Below, one piece after another: positions 47,332-56,369 of a stretch of 64,000 bases of DNA (position 1 is the first letter of the stretch; every line of letters begins with the position of its first letter). The stretch is from JAFGXF01 sp963732595 (GTDB lineage: Bacteria > Chloroflexota > Anaerolineae > Anaerolineales > Anaerolineaceae). The stretch is taken from positions 1,054,001 to 1,118,000 of the forward strand of contig CAVSZZ010000002.1 in NCBI GenBank assembly GCA_963732595.1. The letters run 5' to 3'. Made by a program: the position numbers and the translations under genes. Below the pieces are notes generated by a model. The model did not search any database. It saw only the letters and a list, made by a program, of their open reading frames with translations, and was not told the origin of the DNA.

Positions 47332-47751
47332 ATGACCAGTTATCGCAGAGAATTGACTTTCAACATCCCGACCCGGCGGGCATTCGTCAATATCACCCCC
47401 CAGGTATATGGAGCCCTAAAGGAGAGTGGGATAAAGGAAGGCCTGTGTCTGGTGAATGCCATGCACATCACCGCCTCGGTGTTCATCAATGACGATGAAT
47501 CCGGGTTACACCAGGATTACGAGGACTGGCTGGAGGGTCTGGCGCCGCACGAACCCACCCACCGTTACCGGCACAACGATACCGGGGAGGATAATGCAGA
47601 CGCACACCTAAAGCGACAGGTGATGGGGCGCGAGGTGGTTGTGGCCGTTACGAATGGCAGGCTGGATTTCGGCCCCTGGGAACAGATCTTCTACGGCGAG
47701 TTTGACGGCCGGCGTCCCAAACGTGTCTTGATCAAGATCATTGGTGAGTAA
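47332..47751 (+). CDS. YjbQ/UPF0047 family protein
   Basis: 139 residues of the YjbQ family, members of which show weak thiamine-phosphate synthase activity in vitro; the physiological role is unclear. Conserved features: a histidine-containing NAMHITASVFINDD, the HRYRHNDTGEDNADAHLKRQ stretch with HND and the DNADAHL ligands, and GRLDFGPWEQIFYGEFDG. The start at ATG 47332 follows AAAAGG by 8 bases. Stands alone between a small membrane protein and the electron-transfer operon. Confidence 0.9.
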   Translation: MTSYRRELTFNIPTRRAFVNITPQVYGALKESGIKEGLCLVNAMHITASVFINDDESGLHQDYEDWLEGLAPHEPTHRYRHNDTGEDNADAHLKRQVMGREVVVAVTNGRLDFGPWEQIFYGEFDGRRPKRVLIKIIGE

Positions 47752-47801
47752 CGATATAGTAGGATGATTAGAGAAAAGTACATTTATATGCCAATCCTGT
47801 A

Positions 47802-47821
47802 TAATAGGATTAATCCTATTA
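47802..47821. promoter_or_regulatory. 20-base perfect palindrome overlapping a TATAAT box
   Basis: TAATAGGATTAATCCTATTA is perfectly self-complementary. A -10-like TATAAT occupies 47800-47805 and overlaps its left edge, with no good -35 at the right distance. It lies 164 bases upstream of the ferredoxin/Kor/Hdr/Etf operon in a 233-base gap otherwise without a visible gene, the place for a repressor operator. Confidence 0.5.
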
Positions 47822-47984
47822 ACCCGATTGATAAGTTTATCGATACTTTATTGCAGACATAACATCACTGGCATAACTGACCACAACAACATGCAGCAAT
47901 ATCTGGTATGATGGTGCGAATCGACTGCTCTCCCGCCTGCGCGGTGAGGGCAGCCTTGTTATAAAGCTGCAGAGATGAGGTGTC

Positions 47985-48263
47985 ATGAAGGTATATCAGC
48001 GTACCCCATTGAACCTGGACCGCATGGTCGTTCCGCACGGCCGGGTCTTCCTGATCCCTGGGCGCTGCAAGGGCTGCAACATTTGTATTCAGTTCTGCCC
48101 CAGGCAAGTGCTGCAGGAATCCAAAGGTCAAAATGCCAAAGGCTATCATTACCCGGAGATCGTTGAGGGTAAGGAAGATGCCTGCGTACACTGCCAGTTC
48201 TGCATGATTGTTTGCCCGGAATTCGCCATCTTCACTGATGGGGGTGAAGAGGTGGCAGCATGA
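47985..48263 (+). CDS. korD: 2[4Fe-4S] ferredoxin subunit of 2-oxoacid:ferredoxin oxidoreductase (KorD-like)
   Basis: 92 residues with two complete cluster motifs: Cys28, 31, 34, 38 (CKGCNICIQFCP) and Cys67, 70, 73, 77 (CVHCQFCMIVCP). It would relay electrons from the KorAB active site. First gene of the operon; its stop overlaps korA by ATGA. Start ATG follows AGATGAGGTGTC. Confidence 0.88.
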   Translation: MKVYQRTPLNLDRMVVPHGRVFLIPGRCKGCNICIQFCPRQVLQESKGQNAKGYHYPEIVEGKEDACVHCQFCMIVCPEFAIFTDGGEEVAA

Positions 48264-49415
48264 CCCGACCGGCCATCCTCACAGGAAAACATTTCATGCA
48301 TGGCGACCACGCCTGTGCAGAGGGTGCTTTAGCGGCCGGTTGCCGTTTCTTCGCTGGGTATCCAATCACCCCATCAACCGAAATTGCCGAACACCTGGCC
48401 GCCCGCCTTCCCGAGGTGGATGGAACCTTCATCCAAATGGAGGATGAGTTGGCCAGCATGGCGGCTATTCTGGGAGCATCTGCCGCAGGAGCGCGCTCGA
48501 TGACGGCCACTTCCGGCCCGGGATTGAGTTTGATGATGGAAAACCTGGGATTGGGTGTGATGCTGGAATTGCCCACCCTTGTGGTGGATGTCATGCGTGG
48601 CTCTCCATCAACCGGCTTGCCGACCCTGCCTGGACAATCGGATGTCATGCAGGTCCGCTGGGGGTCGCATGGCGACTTCGCTGTTATTGCCTATTCTCCC
48701 TGGTCACCCCAGGAGATGTTCGACCTCACCATCCTGTCCTTCAACATGGCCGACCGCTATCGGGTGCCGTCCGTGCTGCTGGCGGATGAAGTGGTTGGAC
48801 ACATGGTCGAAAAAGTGATCATTCCACCTGAGGATAAAATAGAGCGCATCGGGCGTAAAAAACCTTCAAAACCACCGGATAACAGTACCTATAAGGCCTA
48901 TTTGGTGGAAGACGCGGATCTTGTACCCCCGTTGCCTTATGCTGGTGAGGGTTATCACATCCATCTGACCGGTTTGACCCACGATGAACGCGGCTACCCG
49001 GATATGAGCGCTGAGACGCATGACCGCCTGGTCAGGCGTTTGATGGATAAGATCCAGAAGAATGCCGATGACATCATTCGGGTTGAGGGATATGAACTGG
49101 AGGATGCCCGCATCGTGGTGGTTTCCTTCGGCTGCACGGCACGTTCTGCCCGATCGGCTGTCCTGCAAGCTCGCGCCAAGGGTATTCCCGCAGGTCTGTT
49201 ACGCCTGGTCTTCATTGTGGCCATTTCCCGAGAAGATCATCCGTGACCTGGCTAGTACAGCCGATCACTTCATCGTGGCTGAAATGAACCTGGGGCAGAT
49301 CCGCCTGGAGGTCGAGCGCGTGGCGCATCGCGAAGTGAAAGGCGTGCACCATGCCGGCGGTGCGATGATCCCGCCGGAGCCGATCCTGGCGGCGATCGAG
49401 GAGGTGGCCAAATGA
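48260..49415 (+). pseudogene. korA: 2-oxoacid:ferredoxin oxidoreductase alpha subunit KorA, one frameshift
   Basis: Alpha subunit of an enzyme that oxidatively decarboxylates a 2-oxoacid (2-oxoglutarate or a relative) to the acyl-CoA. The pyrimidine-domain signature FAGYPITPSTEIAEHLA, QMEDELASM and the SGPGLSLMMENLGL segment are seen in the first frame, which runs to 49246. The expected ending (SLWPFPEKIIRDLASTADHF, EMNLGQIRLEVERVAHREV) continues in the next frame to 49415. One extra base near 49212 (within GTCTTCATT) explains this. Restored length is about 384 residues, normal for the family. Flanking genes overlap by ATGA on both sides, implying translational coupling. Confidence 0.85.
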
Positions 49416-50788
49416 CCAGCCAGGCCATTGTTGCTGATAAACACCCCCTGGACGACCTGATCCGCGCCGACCGTATGCCACATATCTGGTGCCCGGGATG
49501 CGGTGTGGGTATCATCATGCGATGCTACGCCCAGGCCATCCTGGATTCCGGTATTCCGCTTGATAAACACATCGTCGTTTCCGGTATCGGCTGTTCCGGG
49601 CGTGTGGCCGGATACATGATGTTGGATTCATACCATACTACCCACGGGCGGGCGATCCCATTCGCCACAGGGGTGAAACTGGCTAACCCATCCCTGACTG
49701 TGACGGTTTTCAGCGGAGATGGTGACCTGGCTGCAATTGGCGGTAACCACCTGATCCATGCTGCCAGGCGCAATATCGATCTTAAGGTGGTTTGCATCAA
49801 TAATTTCAACTTTGGTATGACCGGCGGTCAGGCAGGACCTACCACACCGTTTGGTGGATTCGGTACAACAGCACCTTATGGCTGCCAGGAGCAACCCTTC
49901 AACCTTCCTATTCTTTTAAAGGCCTGTGGTGCCAACTTCGTCTCGCGTTGGACTGCGGTGCACGTTCGCCAAGTTAAGGATGATATTCTGTACACCTTTT
50001 CCAAGCCAGGGTTCGCCTTTATTGAAGTCCTGGCACCCTGCCCGATCGGATTTGGCAAATCCAATGGGATCGACGATGGTCTGGAAGAAATGGAGATGTA
50101 CCGAGAACGTTCCGTGCATATCCAGGACGCCCATGTAAGTGAAGAGGAAATGGGGATCGACCTGCGTGGCAACCATCCCATTTACGTGGGACGTTTTATA
50201 GACCAACGACCGGCCTCCCTTCATGCCGGCCAAGGTGGTGCAGCCATGAAAATCGAGATCCGAATCAGTGGTTTTGGCGGTCAGGGTGTGGCGCTGGCTG
50301 CCATGGTCTTAGGCAAGGCTGCTACATTATATCAAGACCTTGAAGGCGTAATGACCCAGAGTTATGGGCCTGAAGCACGCGGTGGCGCATCCAGCGCGGA
50401 TGTCATCCTGGCTGACGCACCCATTGCCTATCCCTTTATCGAGCAGGCTGATATCCTGATCGCCCTGTCCCAGGAAGCATATAAAAAGTACCGGCCTTTG
50501 GCAAAAAAGGATGCCCTGATCCTGATCGACCGTGACCTGGTACTGCCAAATGATAAGGATAAGGTCAAGGCCATCCCGGCCACTAGGTTGGCCGAGAGTC
50601 TTGGCCGCCGCATCGTGACCAATATCGTCATGCTGGGCTACCTCACCGCTGTGTCTGGTTTGGTAAAACGGGAAAACATGGAAAAGGCGCTGGAAGAATC
50701 GGTAAAAGCCAAAACGGTACCCCTGAATATGAAAGCCTTTGCAACCGGTTTTGAATATGTTGAAGGCCAGGAGGATAAACATGAGTGA
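49412..50788 (+). CDS. 2-oxoacid:ferredoxin oxidoreductase, beta-gamma fusion (KorB-KorC)
   Basis: Residues 1-280 are KorB, the thiamine-diphosphate subunit: WCPGCGVGI, the GDGDLAAIGGNHLIHAARRN metal site, NNFNFGMTGGQ, and the CPIGFGKSN segment. From MKIEIRISGFGGQGV (about 279) begins KorC, the gamma subunit with GPEARGGASSADVIL. The reading frame is continuous through GQGGAAMKIEI, so no stop separates them, whereas most bacteria have two genes. The internal ATG has GGTGGTG before it, hinting that the fusion is recent or that separate initiation may still occur. 458 residues. Overlaps korA and the HdrA gene. Confidence 0.88.
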   Translation: MTSQAIVADKHPLDDLIRADRMPHIWCPGCGVGIIMRCYAQAILDSGIPLDKHIVVSGIGCSGRVAGYMMLDSYHTTHGRAIPFATGVKLANPSLTVTVFSGDGDLAAIGGNHLIHAARRNIDLKVVCINNFNFGMTGGQAGPTTPFGGFGTTAPYGCQEQPFNLPILLKACGANFVSRWTAVHVRQVKDDILYTFSKPGFAFIEVLAPCPIGFGKSNGIDDGLEEMEMYRERSVHIQDAHVSEEEMGIDLRGNHPIYVGRFIDQRPASLHAGQGGAAMKIEIRISGFGGQGVALAAMVLGKAATLYQDLEGVMTQSYGPEARGGASSADVILADAPIAYPFIEQADILIALSQEAYKKYRPLAKKDALILIDRDLVLPNDKDKVKAIPATRLAESLGRRIVTNIVMLGYLTAVSGLVKRENMEKALEESVKAKTVPLNMKAFATGFEYVEGQEDKHE

Positions 50789-53700
50789 TTCCATCCTGGT
50801 GATCGGGGGCGGGATTGCCGGCATCCAGGCCTCACTGGACCTGGCCGAGGCTGGTGCGCATGTCGTGCTGGTCGAGCGAGAGGCCACGATCGGCGGCATC
50901 ATGGCGGTTCTGGATAAGAACTTCCCGACCCTGGACTGCTCGATCTGCATCGAAGCGCCAAAAATGTCGGAGGTGGCGCTGCATCCGAATATCGAGATCC
51001 TTTCTCTGGCTGAAATCGAATCGCTGGAAGGGAAACCGGGTGATTTTTTCGTCACGATCAAGCAAAAAGCGCGCTATGTGCAGGATAGCTGCACCCGTTG
51101 TGGAGAATGCACGACAGCCTGCCCGGTGGTGCTGCCTAATGAGTACGATTCGGGCATGGCCGCCCGCAAAGCCATTTACACCCCCATTCCGCAGTCCACC
51201 CCGGGGGCTTATGTGGTCGATATCGAGCACTGCCTGAATGATCCTCCCAATTACCTGCCCTGTGACCGTTGTATTCAGGTCTGTCCACCCAAGGCGATCG
51301 ATTTCTCCATGCAGTCCACCAAAACGGTCACCCGCAGGGTGGGCGCTGTTATCCTCGCCACCGGTTACGACATGCTCGACCCGCGTGAGTTGAAGGAATA
51401 CGGGTATGGCACTCATGCCGACATTCTGACCTCACTGGAATTCGAACGCCTGGTGAACTCTGCTGGTCCGACCGGAGGTGAGATCATCCGCCCATCCGAC
51501 GGCAGACATCCCGAGAACCTCCTGTTCGTGCTGTGCTGCGGCTCGCGTGACCAACGCCATTCCAAATTCTGCTCGCGTTTCTGCTGCATGTATTCGATCA
51601 AGCATGCCTATCAGGCACTTGATCATGGCGTCAAGAACGTGGATGTCATGTACATGGATGTGCGTGCCTATGGCAAGGGCTTTGACGGTTTCTGGACGCG
51701 CACCCGCGAGGAAGGCGCACGTTTCCTGCGTGGCAGACCCAGCAGGATCTCGCCGAACGGTGAATCGATCAACGTTTTATATGAAGATACCGCCGCCGGC
51801 AAACGTATCGAGAAACCGTATGACCTGGTGGTACTGGCCAATGCGGTTACACCACCGGCGGGTTTGAAGGACCTGGCCAGCCGGCTCGGCCTTGAGGTCG
51901 ATCAGGATGGATTCATCCATTCCAATGAGGTCGAGGGTGCTCTGATTCGCACCAGTCGACCAGGAGTATATACCGCCGGGTGTGTCTCTGGACCCAAGGA
52001 TATCCCGGACAGCGTGGCTGAAGGCAGCGGAGCCGCTGCGCTCTCGTTAAGCCACTTGACCCATCGCCACTGGCCGGAGCCACCCGATATCGAACCCATG
52101 AAAGACATCGATACCCCTCGCATCGGCGTGTTCGTATGCCATTGCGGAAGCAATATTGCCGGTGTGATCGATGTTAAGGCGGTTGTGGACTATTCTCGAA
52201 AACTGGATGGGGTCGTGTATGCGTCCAACCAGATGTTCTCCTGTGCCGGCAACACCCAGGCCGAGATAGAAGCAGCCATCAAAGAACAGAAGATCAACCG
52301 GGTAGTGGTGGCAGCCTGTTCACCCAAGACGCATGAATCCATCTTTCGCGGGGTGATGATCCGTTCAGGATTGAACCCGTACCTTCTGGAGATGTCCAAT
52401 ATACGCAACATGGATTCCTGGGTTCATAAGCATGAGAAGGAAGCAGCCACCGAAAAAGCCAAAGACATGGTCTGGATGGCGGTGGAAAAAGCCCGGCGTT
52501 TAACCCCCCTGGATGTCTCTCACCTGCCCTTGACCCAGGTGGGATTGGTGATCGGTGGTGGCATTGCCGGCATGACCGCGGCAGCGGCGCTGGCAGATCA
52601 GGGTTTCGAGACCCATCTGGTCGAGCAGAGCAGCCAACTGGGAGGCATCCTCAATGACCTGACCCATATCGCCCCGTCGGAAAGCGAATCGGTGGAGCTG
52701 GTCAAGGCACAGGTAAACCACATCAAGAAGAGCCATGTGAAGGTGCATCTCAGCACCCGGGTTGAAACCATCGGAGGAGTGGTTGGTAATTTCAATACCC
52801 ACCTATCGGACGGCAAGGATCTAACGATTGGTACGGTGGTGGTCGCCACAGGATCCGTTCCCTATCAACCCACGGAATTCGGTGATGGCAATAATGCTAA
52901 AGTAATCACCAATCTCGCACTGGAAAAGCTTATGGAAAGCGGGAATGTCGAAGCCGGTCACATCACCTTCGTGGCATGTGTGGGTTCACGCCAGGGGGGC
53001 ATGGGCTGCTCGCGTTATTGCTGCACATCCATGATCAGCCAGGCACTTCGCCTGAGAAGGATGGGTAAGAAAGTGCGGGTGCTCTTTAAGGAGATACGCA
53101 CCTACAGCCGCCAGGCCGAGGAATTGTATGATGAGGCGATGCACGCAGGTGTTCAATTCATCCAATATGATCCAGAGAAAACACCCCAGGATGCCCTGAA
53201 CTACGATGGTCGGGATGTCCAACTGCACGACCACTTACTTAACAGGGACATCTCCATTCCCACCGATTTATTGGTATTGGCGGTTGGGCTGACGCCCCCC
53301 GCGGATAACCTGGCCGAGCAGCTAAAACTCTCGCGCAGTGAAGATGGCTTTTACATGGAGTTGCACCCCAAACTCGGACCGGTTCAGACAGCTGTGCAGG
53401 GGGTTTACCTGGCGGGCACCTCACAGGGTGCCAAGGACGTGCGCGAATCGATGGCCCAGGCCATGGCCGCGGCTGGAAAAGCGGGCGCACTGTTGGCTCG
53501 CGGCGAGATCGAGAAGGAACCGCTGACCGCACAACATATCGAAGAACTGTGCAAGGGTTGTATGCGCTGCGTCAAGGTATGCCCGTTTAATGCCATTGAG
53601 CAGATCGGCACTCCCGGTAAGGGAACCATTAAGATCATCGAAGCAGCCTGCATGGGCTGCGGTACCTGTGCGGCGGAATGTACCTTTGACGCGATCGAGA

Positions 53701-54176
53701 TGCCTTACTTCACCAAGGCCCAGATACTGGCCCAGGTGGATGCGGCTCTGGCTGAGAAAGCCGACCAGAAATGCATTGTATTCACATGCAATTGGTGCTC
53801 CTACGCCGGTGCGGACCTGGCCGGGATTGAAAAACGCCAGTATCCACCATCCTCCCGCGTCATCCGCACCATGTGTTCGGCCCGCTTTGAGGAAGCTTTT
53901 ATTGCACGCGCCTTTGATAAGGGCGCCGGGGCTGTGTTGGTGACCGGTTGCCGGCTGACCGAGACCGGATCCGATTGCCACTACAATTATGCCAACCGCT
54001 TCACCCAGAAGCGCTTCGATTTCTGGCAGCGCAAATTCGAACGCCAGGGCATCACCCCCGAAAGACTACAGCTGCGTTGGATCTCCGCGGCTGAGGGTAA
54101 GGAATTCGCCGAGAAGCTTCATGAGATGGACAAGATCATTAAAACCAACCGGGGTGATTCGGGAGGTGCGTCATGA
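50781..54176 (+). CDS. HdrA-HdrA-MvhD fusion, flavin/Fe-S electron-bifurcation type subunit
   Basis: About 1131 residues. Part 1 (1-440): an FAD domain with VIGGGIAGIQASLDLAEAG, the HdrA hallmark LDKNFPTLDCSICIEAPKM (45-62), and two ferredoxin-like motifs (CTRCGECTTACP, 104-115; CDRCIQVCP, 161-169). Part 2 (443-985): the HdrA N-terminal CHCGSN, VVAACSPKTHESIF, a second FAD domain (LVIGGGIAGMTAAAALADQ, near 588), then CKGCMRCVKVCP and CMGCGTCAAECT. Part 3 (about 995-1131): an MvhD-type [2Fe-2S] domain (FTCNWCSYAGADLAG). In HdrA the FAD splits electrons between ferredoxin and a high-potential partner; here that is inference. It overlaps korBC by ATGAGTGA and the next gene by ATGA. Confidence 0.88.
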   Translation: MSDSILVIGGGIAGIQASLDLAEAGAHVVLVEREATIGGIMAVLDKNFPTLDCSICIEAPKMSEVALHPNIEILSLAEIESLEGKPGDFFVTIKQKARYVQDSCTRCGECTTACPVVLPNEYDSGMAARKAIYTPIPQSTPGAYVVDIEHCLNDPPNYLPCDRCIQVCPPKAIDFSMQSTKTVTRRVGAVILATGYDMLDPRELKEYGYGTHADILTSLEFERLVNSAGPTGGEIIRPSDGRHPENLLFVLCCGSRDQRHSKFCSRFCCMYSIKHAYQALDHGVKNVDVMYMDVRAYGKGFDGFWTRTREEGARFLRGRPSRISPNGESINVLYEDTAAGKRIEKPYDLVVLANAVTPPAGLKDLASRLGLEVDQDGFIHSNEVEGALIRTSRPGVYTAGCVSGPKDIPDSVAEGSGAAALSLSHLTHRHWPEPPDIEPMKDIDTPRIGVFVCHCGSNIAGVIDVKAVVDYSRKLDGVVYASNQMFSCAGNTQAEIEAAIKEQKINRVVVAACSPKTHESIFRGVMIRSGLNPYLLEMSNIRNMDSWVHKHEKEAATEKAKDMVWMAVEKARRLTPLDVSHLPLTQVGLVIGGGIAGMTAAAALADQGFETHLVEQSSQLGGILNDLTHIAPSESESVELVKAQVNHIKKSHVKVHLSTRVETIGGVVGNFNTHLSDGKDLTIGTVVVATGSVPYQPTEFGDGNNAKVITNLALEKLMESGNVEAGHITFVACVGSRQGGMGCSRYCCTSMISQALRLRRMGKKVRVLFKEIRTYSRQAEELYDEAMHAGVQFIQYDPEKTPQDALNYDGRDVQLHDHLLNRDISIPTDLLVLAVGLTPPADNLAEQLKLSRSEDGFYMELHPKLGPVQTAVQGVYLAGTSQGAKDVRESMAQAMAAAGKAGALLARGEIEKEPLTAQHIEELCKGCMRCVKVCPFNAIEQIGTPGKGTIKIIEAACMGCGTCAAECTFDAIEMPYFTKAQILAQVDAALAEKADQKCIVFTCNWCSYAGADLAGIEKRQYPPSSRVIRTMCSARFEEAFIARAFDKGAGAVLVTGCRLTETGSDCHYNYANRFTQKRFDFWQRKFERQGITPERLQLRWISAAEGKEFAEKLHEMDKIIKTNRGDSGGAS

Positions 54177-55342
54177 ATGATGAGGTTCGCCTTCAACTCG
54201 ATGACGAACTGTATGAGCGCCTGAACGACCTGACCTGTGGAGCGGCGGCGGTTTGCTACCAATGCGGCACCTGCACCGCCAGCTGTCCGTGGGGCTTGGT
54301 TCGTGAAGACCATCTGCCGGTGCGTACCATTATCCACCAGGCACAACTGGGGTTGCCCGGCTGGCAGGATAAGTTGTGGTTGTGCACAACCTGCGGTCAA
54401 TGTGAGGAATTGTGCCCTCGTGGGGTCAAGATCATCGATGTCTTCCGCGGCTTGCGTGAACTTGCCTGGGAATCCAACAAGGTGGAAAAAGGTTTACCTT
54501 CCTTGCTGTGGTCGATCTATTGGAATGACAATCCGTGGTTACAGCCACCTTCTCAGCGGGATTCCTGGGCCAGGGGAATGGATCTGCCGGTCTACGACCC
54601 ACAGGTGCATGAGGTGTTGCTCTATATCGGTTGTACTTCCTCCTATGACCGCCGGGCACAAAAGATCGCACGGGCTTTGGTAGCCGTTCTGAATGCGGCC
54701 GGCGTGAAATTTGGCACTCTGGGGCAGGAGGAACCCTGCTGTGGGGAGTCCGCCCTGAGCGTTGGCAATCTCCGCTATTTCGAAGAGATCGCCCAGAAGG
54801 CAGCGATGGTCTTCAAGGAAAAGAAAGTCATCAATCTGGTGGTGATCTCGCCCCATTGTTACGATGTTTTCAAGAATCATTATCCTCAAGTGGGGATCGA
54901 ACTCAAACCCCTGCATTACACACAATATCTGGCAGGTTTGATCGTGGATGGTCGCCTTAAGTTAGAGGGGAACATCCAGCAAAGGGTTACTTTCCAGGAT
55001 CCCTGCTATCTGGGACGCCATAATGGCGAATATGAGGCCCCGCGCGATATCCTGAAGGCTATCCCAGGGTTGGAATTGGTCGAAATGGCTGCCAACCACT
55101 CGGCGGGGCTGTGCTGTGGGGGTGGCGGTGGGCGCATGTGGCTGGAAACCGTGAACGCTGAACGCTTCTCCAACCTGCGCGCCCGGGACGCCGAGAGCAC
55201 CGGGGCGGGTATTCTGGCCACGGCTTGCCCGTTTTGCATCGTCTGTCTGGAGGATAGTACCCGCAGCTTGGGTCTGGATAAGATGCGCGTCCTGGATATT
55301 GCCGAGATCGCCGCACTGGCTTTAAAAGACCAGGAGGAGTAA
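54173..55342 (+). CDS. HdrC/HdrB-like Fe-S protein with CCG domains
   Basis: 389 residues. N-terminal HdrC part with two [4Fe-4S] motifs: Cys28, 31, 34, 38 (CYQCGTCTASCP) and Cys71, 74, 77, 81 (CTTCGQCEELCP). The HdrB-like part has two CCG modules (EEPCCGES near 190 and AGLCCGGGGGRMW near 325), which in HdrB bind noncubane clusters where disulphides are reduced. Relatives also include GlpC and lactate utilisation proteins; the HdrA gene just before supports the Hdr reading. No membrane helix, so it is cytoplasmic. EtfA follows 4 bases after the stop. Confidence 0.85.
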   Translation: MNDEVRLQLDDELYERLNDLTCGAAAVCYQCGTCTASCPWGLVREDHLPVRTIIHQAQLGLPGWQDKLWLCTTCGQCEELCPRGVKIIDVFRGLRELAWESNKVEKGLPSLLWSIYWNDNPWLQPPSQRDSWARGMDLPVYDPQVHEVLLYIGCTSSYDRRAQKIARALVAVLNAAGVKFGTLGQEEPCCGESALSVGNLRYFEEIAQKAAMVFKEKKVINLVVISPHCYDVFKNHYPQVGIELKPLHYTQYLAGLIVDGRLKLEGNIQQRVTFQDPCYLGRHNGEYEAPRDILKAIPGLELVEMAANHSAGLCCGGGGGRMWLETVNAERFSNLRARDAESTGAGILATACPFCIVCLEDSTRSLGLDKMRVLDIAEIAALALKDQEE

Positions 55343-55346
55343 CACG

Positions 55347-56369
55347 ATGCCACCATCACGCTATGGCATGCAAGAGGAAAGCAAGTCTGTCTGGGTTTAC
55401 CTGGAGCAGGACGAGTGTGTTTTTGAAAACGTCTCGCTGGAAATGCTGTCCAAGGGAAGGGAGATGGCCGACCACTTGAAGTGGAAGCTGGTGGGTTTGC
55501 TATTAGGCAAGGATCTAAAAACCCTGGCTACGGAAGCCATCGCCCGAGGGGCGGATGAGGTCCGGGTGGCAGATCATCCTTTGTTGGAAAATTTCACCAT
55601 CGAAGGGCATGGCTCGGTGGTATACAACGCCATCATGGACGGTAAACCCAGTATCTTCCTTCTGGGTGCCACCCCGAATGGCCGTGATCTGGCCGGGCGC
55701 CTGGCGGTGAGGTTCAGGACCGGTTTAAATGCCGATTGCACCAACTTACGCATGGACCCGAAAGGCGAGTTGCTGGTCAGCGAAGTATCCGGGTTTGGGG
55801 GCGGTGTGGTGGCTATGATCGAAATGCATGACCACCGACCGCAGATGGCCACCGTCCGGCCGGGTGTTTTTGAATTGTTGCCAGCTGATACAAAGCGCAA
55901 GGGTGAGATTATGGAACTGCCGGTTGATTTAAAGCCAGAACACATCAAAACCAGAGTTCTGGAGCGGGTGAAGAGTGGCGTGGTCGACCTGACACGCGTA
56001 CCAGCATTGGTGGTCGGCGGCAGGGGTGTCAACGGCGACTTTGAGACGCTCCGCAAGCTGGCCAGCCTCTTGGGTGGGGATGTAGGGGCTACGCGGCCAC
56101 CGGTGGATGAGGGTCATATCGAACGCGAACGGCAGATCGGTCAGACAGGCGCCGTTTGCCACCCCAAGGTGGCCGTCTGCTGCGGGTTGAGCGGAGCTTT
56201 CCATTTGTTAGTCGGCATCGATAAGGCAGATGTCGTGGTTTCGATCAACTCCGATCCGGATGCACCCATCTTTGAATTCTCGGATTACTACATCGTCGGG
56301 GATGTCAATCAATACCTTCCAGCGCTGATCCAGGCTGTTGAGAACAAGCAGGGGGTGCAGCATGCCTGA
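55347..56369 (+). CDS. etfA: Electron transfer flavoprotein alpha subunit
   Basis: 340 residues. The C-terminal FAD domain has the signature VGGRGVNGDFETLRKLA, GATRPPVDEGH, the QIGQTGAVCHPKVAVCCGLS stretch and NSDPDAPIFEFSDYYIVGD. The N-terminal domain reads VWVYLEQDECVFENVSLEML. With EtfB it shuttles electrons between flavin dehydrogenases and partners, and some Etfs bifurcate electrons. Start has AGGAG 7 bases upstream. Order A then B, the reverse of the common arrangement. Overlaps etfB by 8 bases. Confidence 0.92.
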   Translation: MPPSRYGMQEESKSVWVYLEQDECVFENVSLEMLSKGREMADHLKWKLVGLLLGKDLKTLATEAIARGADEVRVADHPLLENFTIEGHGSVVYNAIMDGKPSIFLLGATPNGRDLAGRLAVRFRTGLNADCTNLRMDPKGELLVSEVSGFGGGVVAMIEMHDHRPQMATVRPGVFELLPADTKRKGEIMELPVDLKPEHIKTRVLERVKSGVVDLTRVPALVVGGRGVNGDFETLRKLASLLGGDVGATRPPVDEGHIERERQIGQTGAVCHPKVAVCCGLSGAFHLLVGIDKADVVVSINSDPDAPIFEFSDYYIVGDVNQYLPALIQAVENKQGVQHA

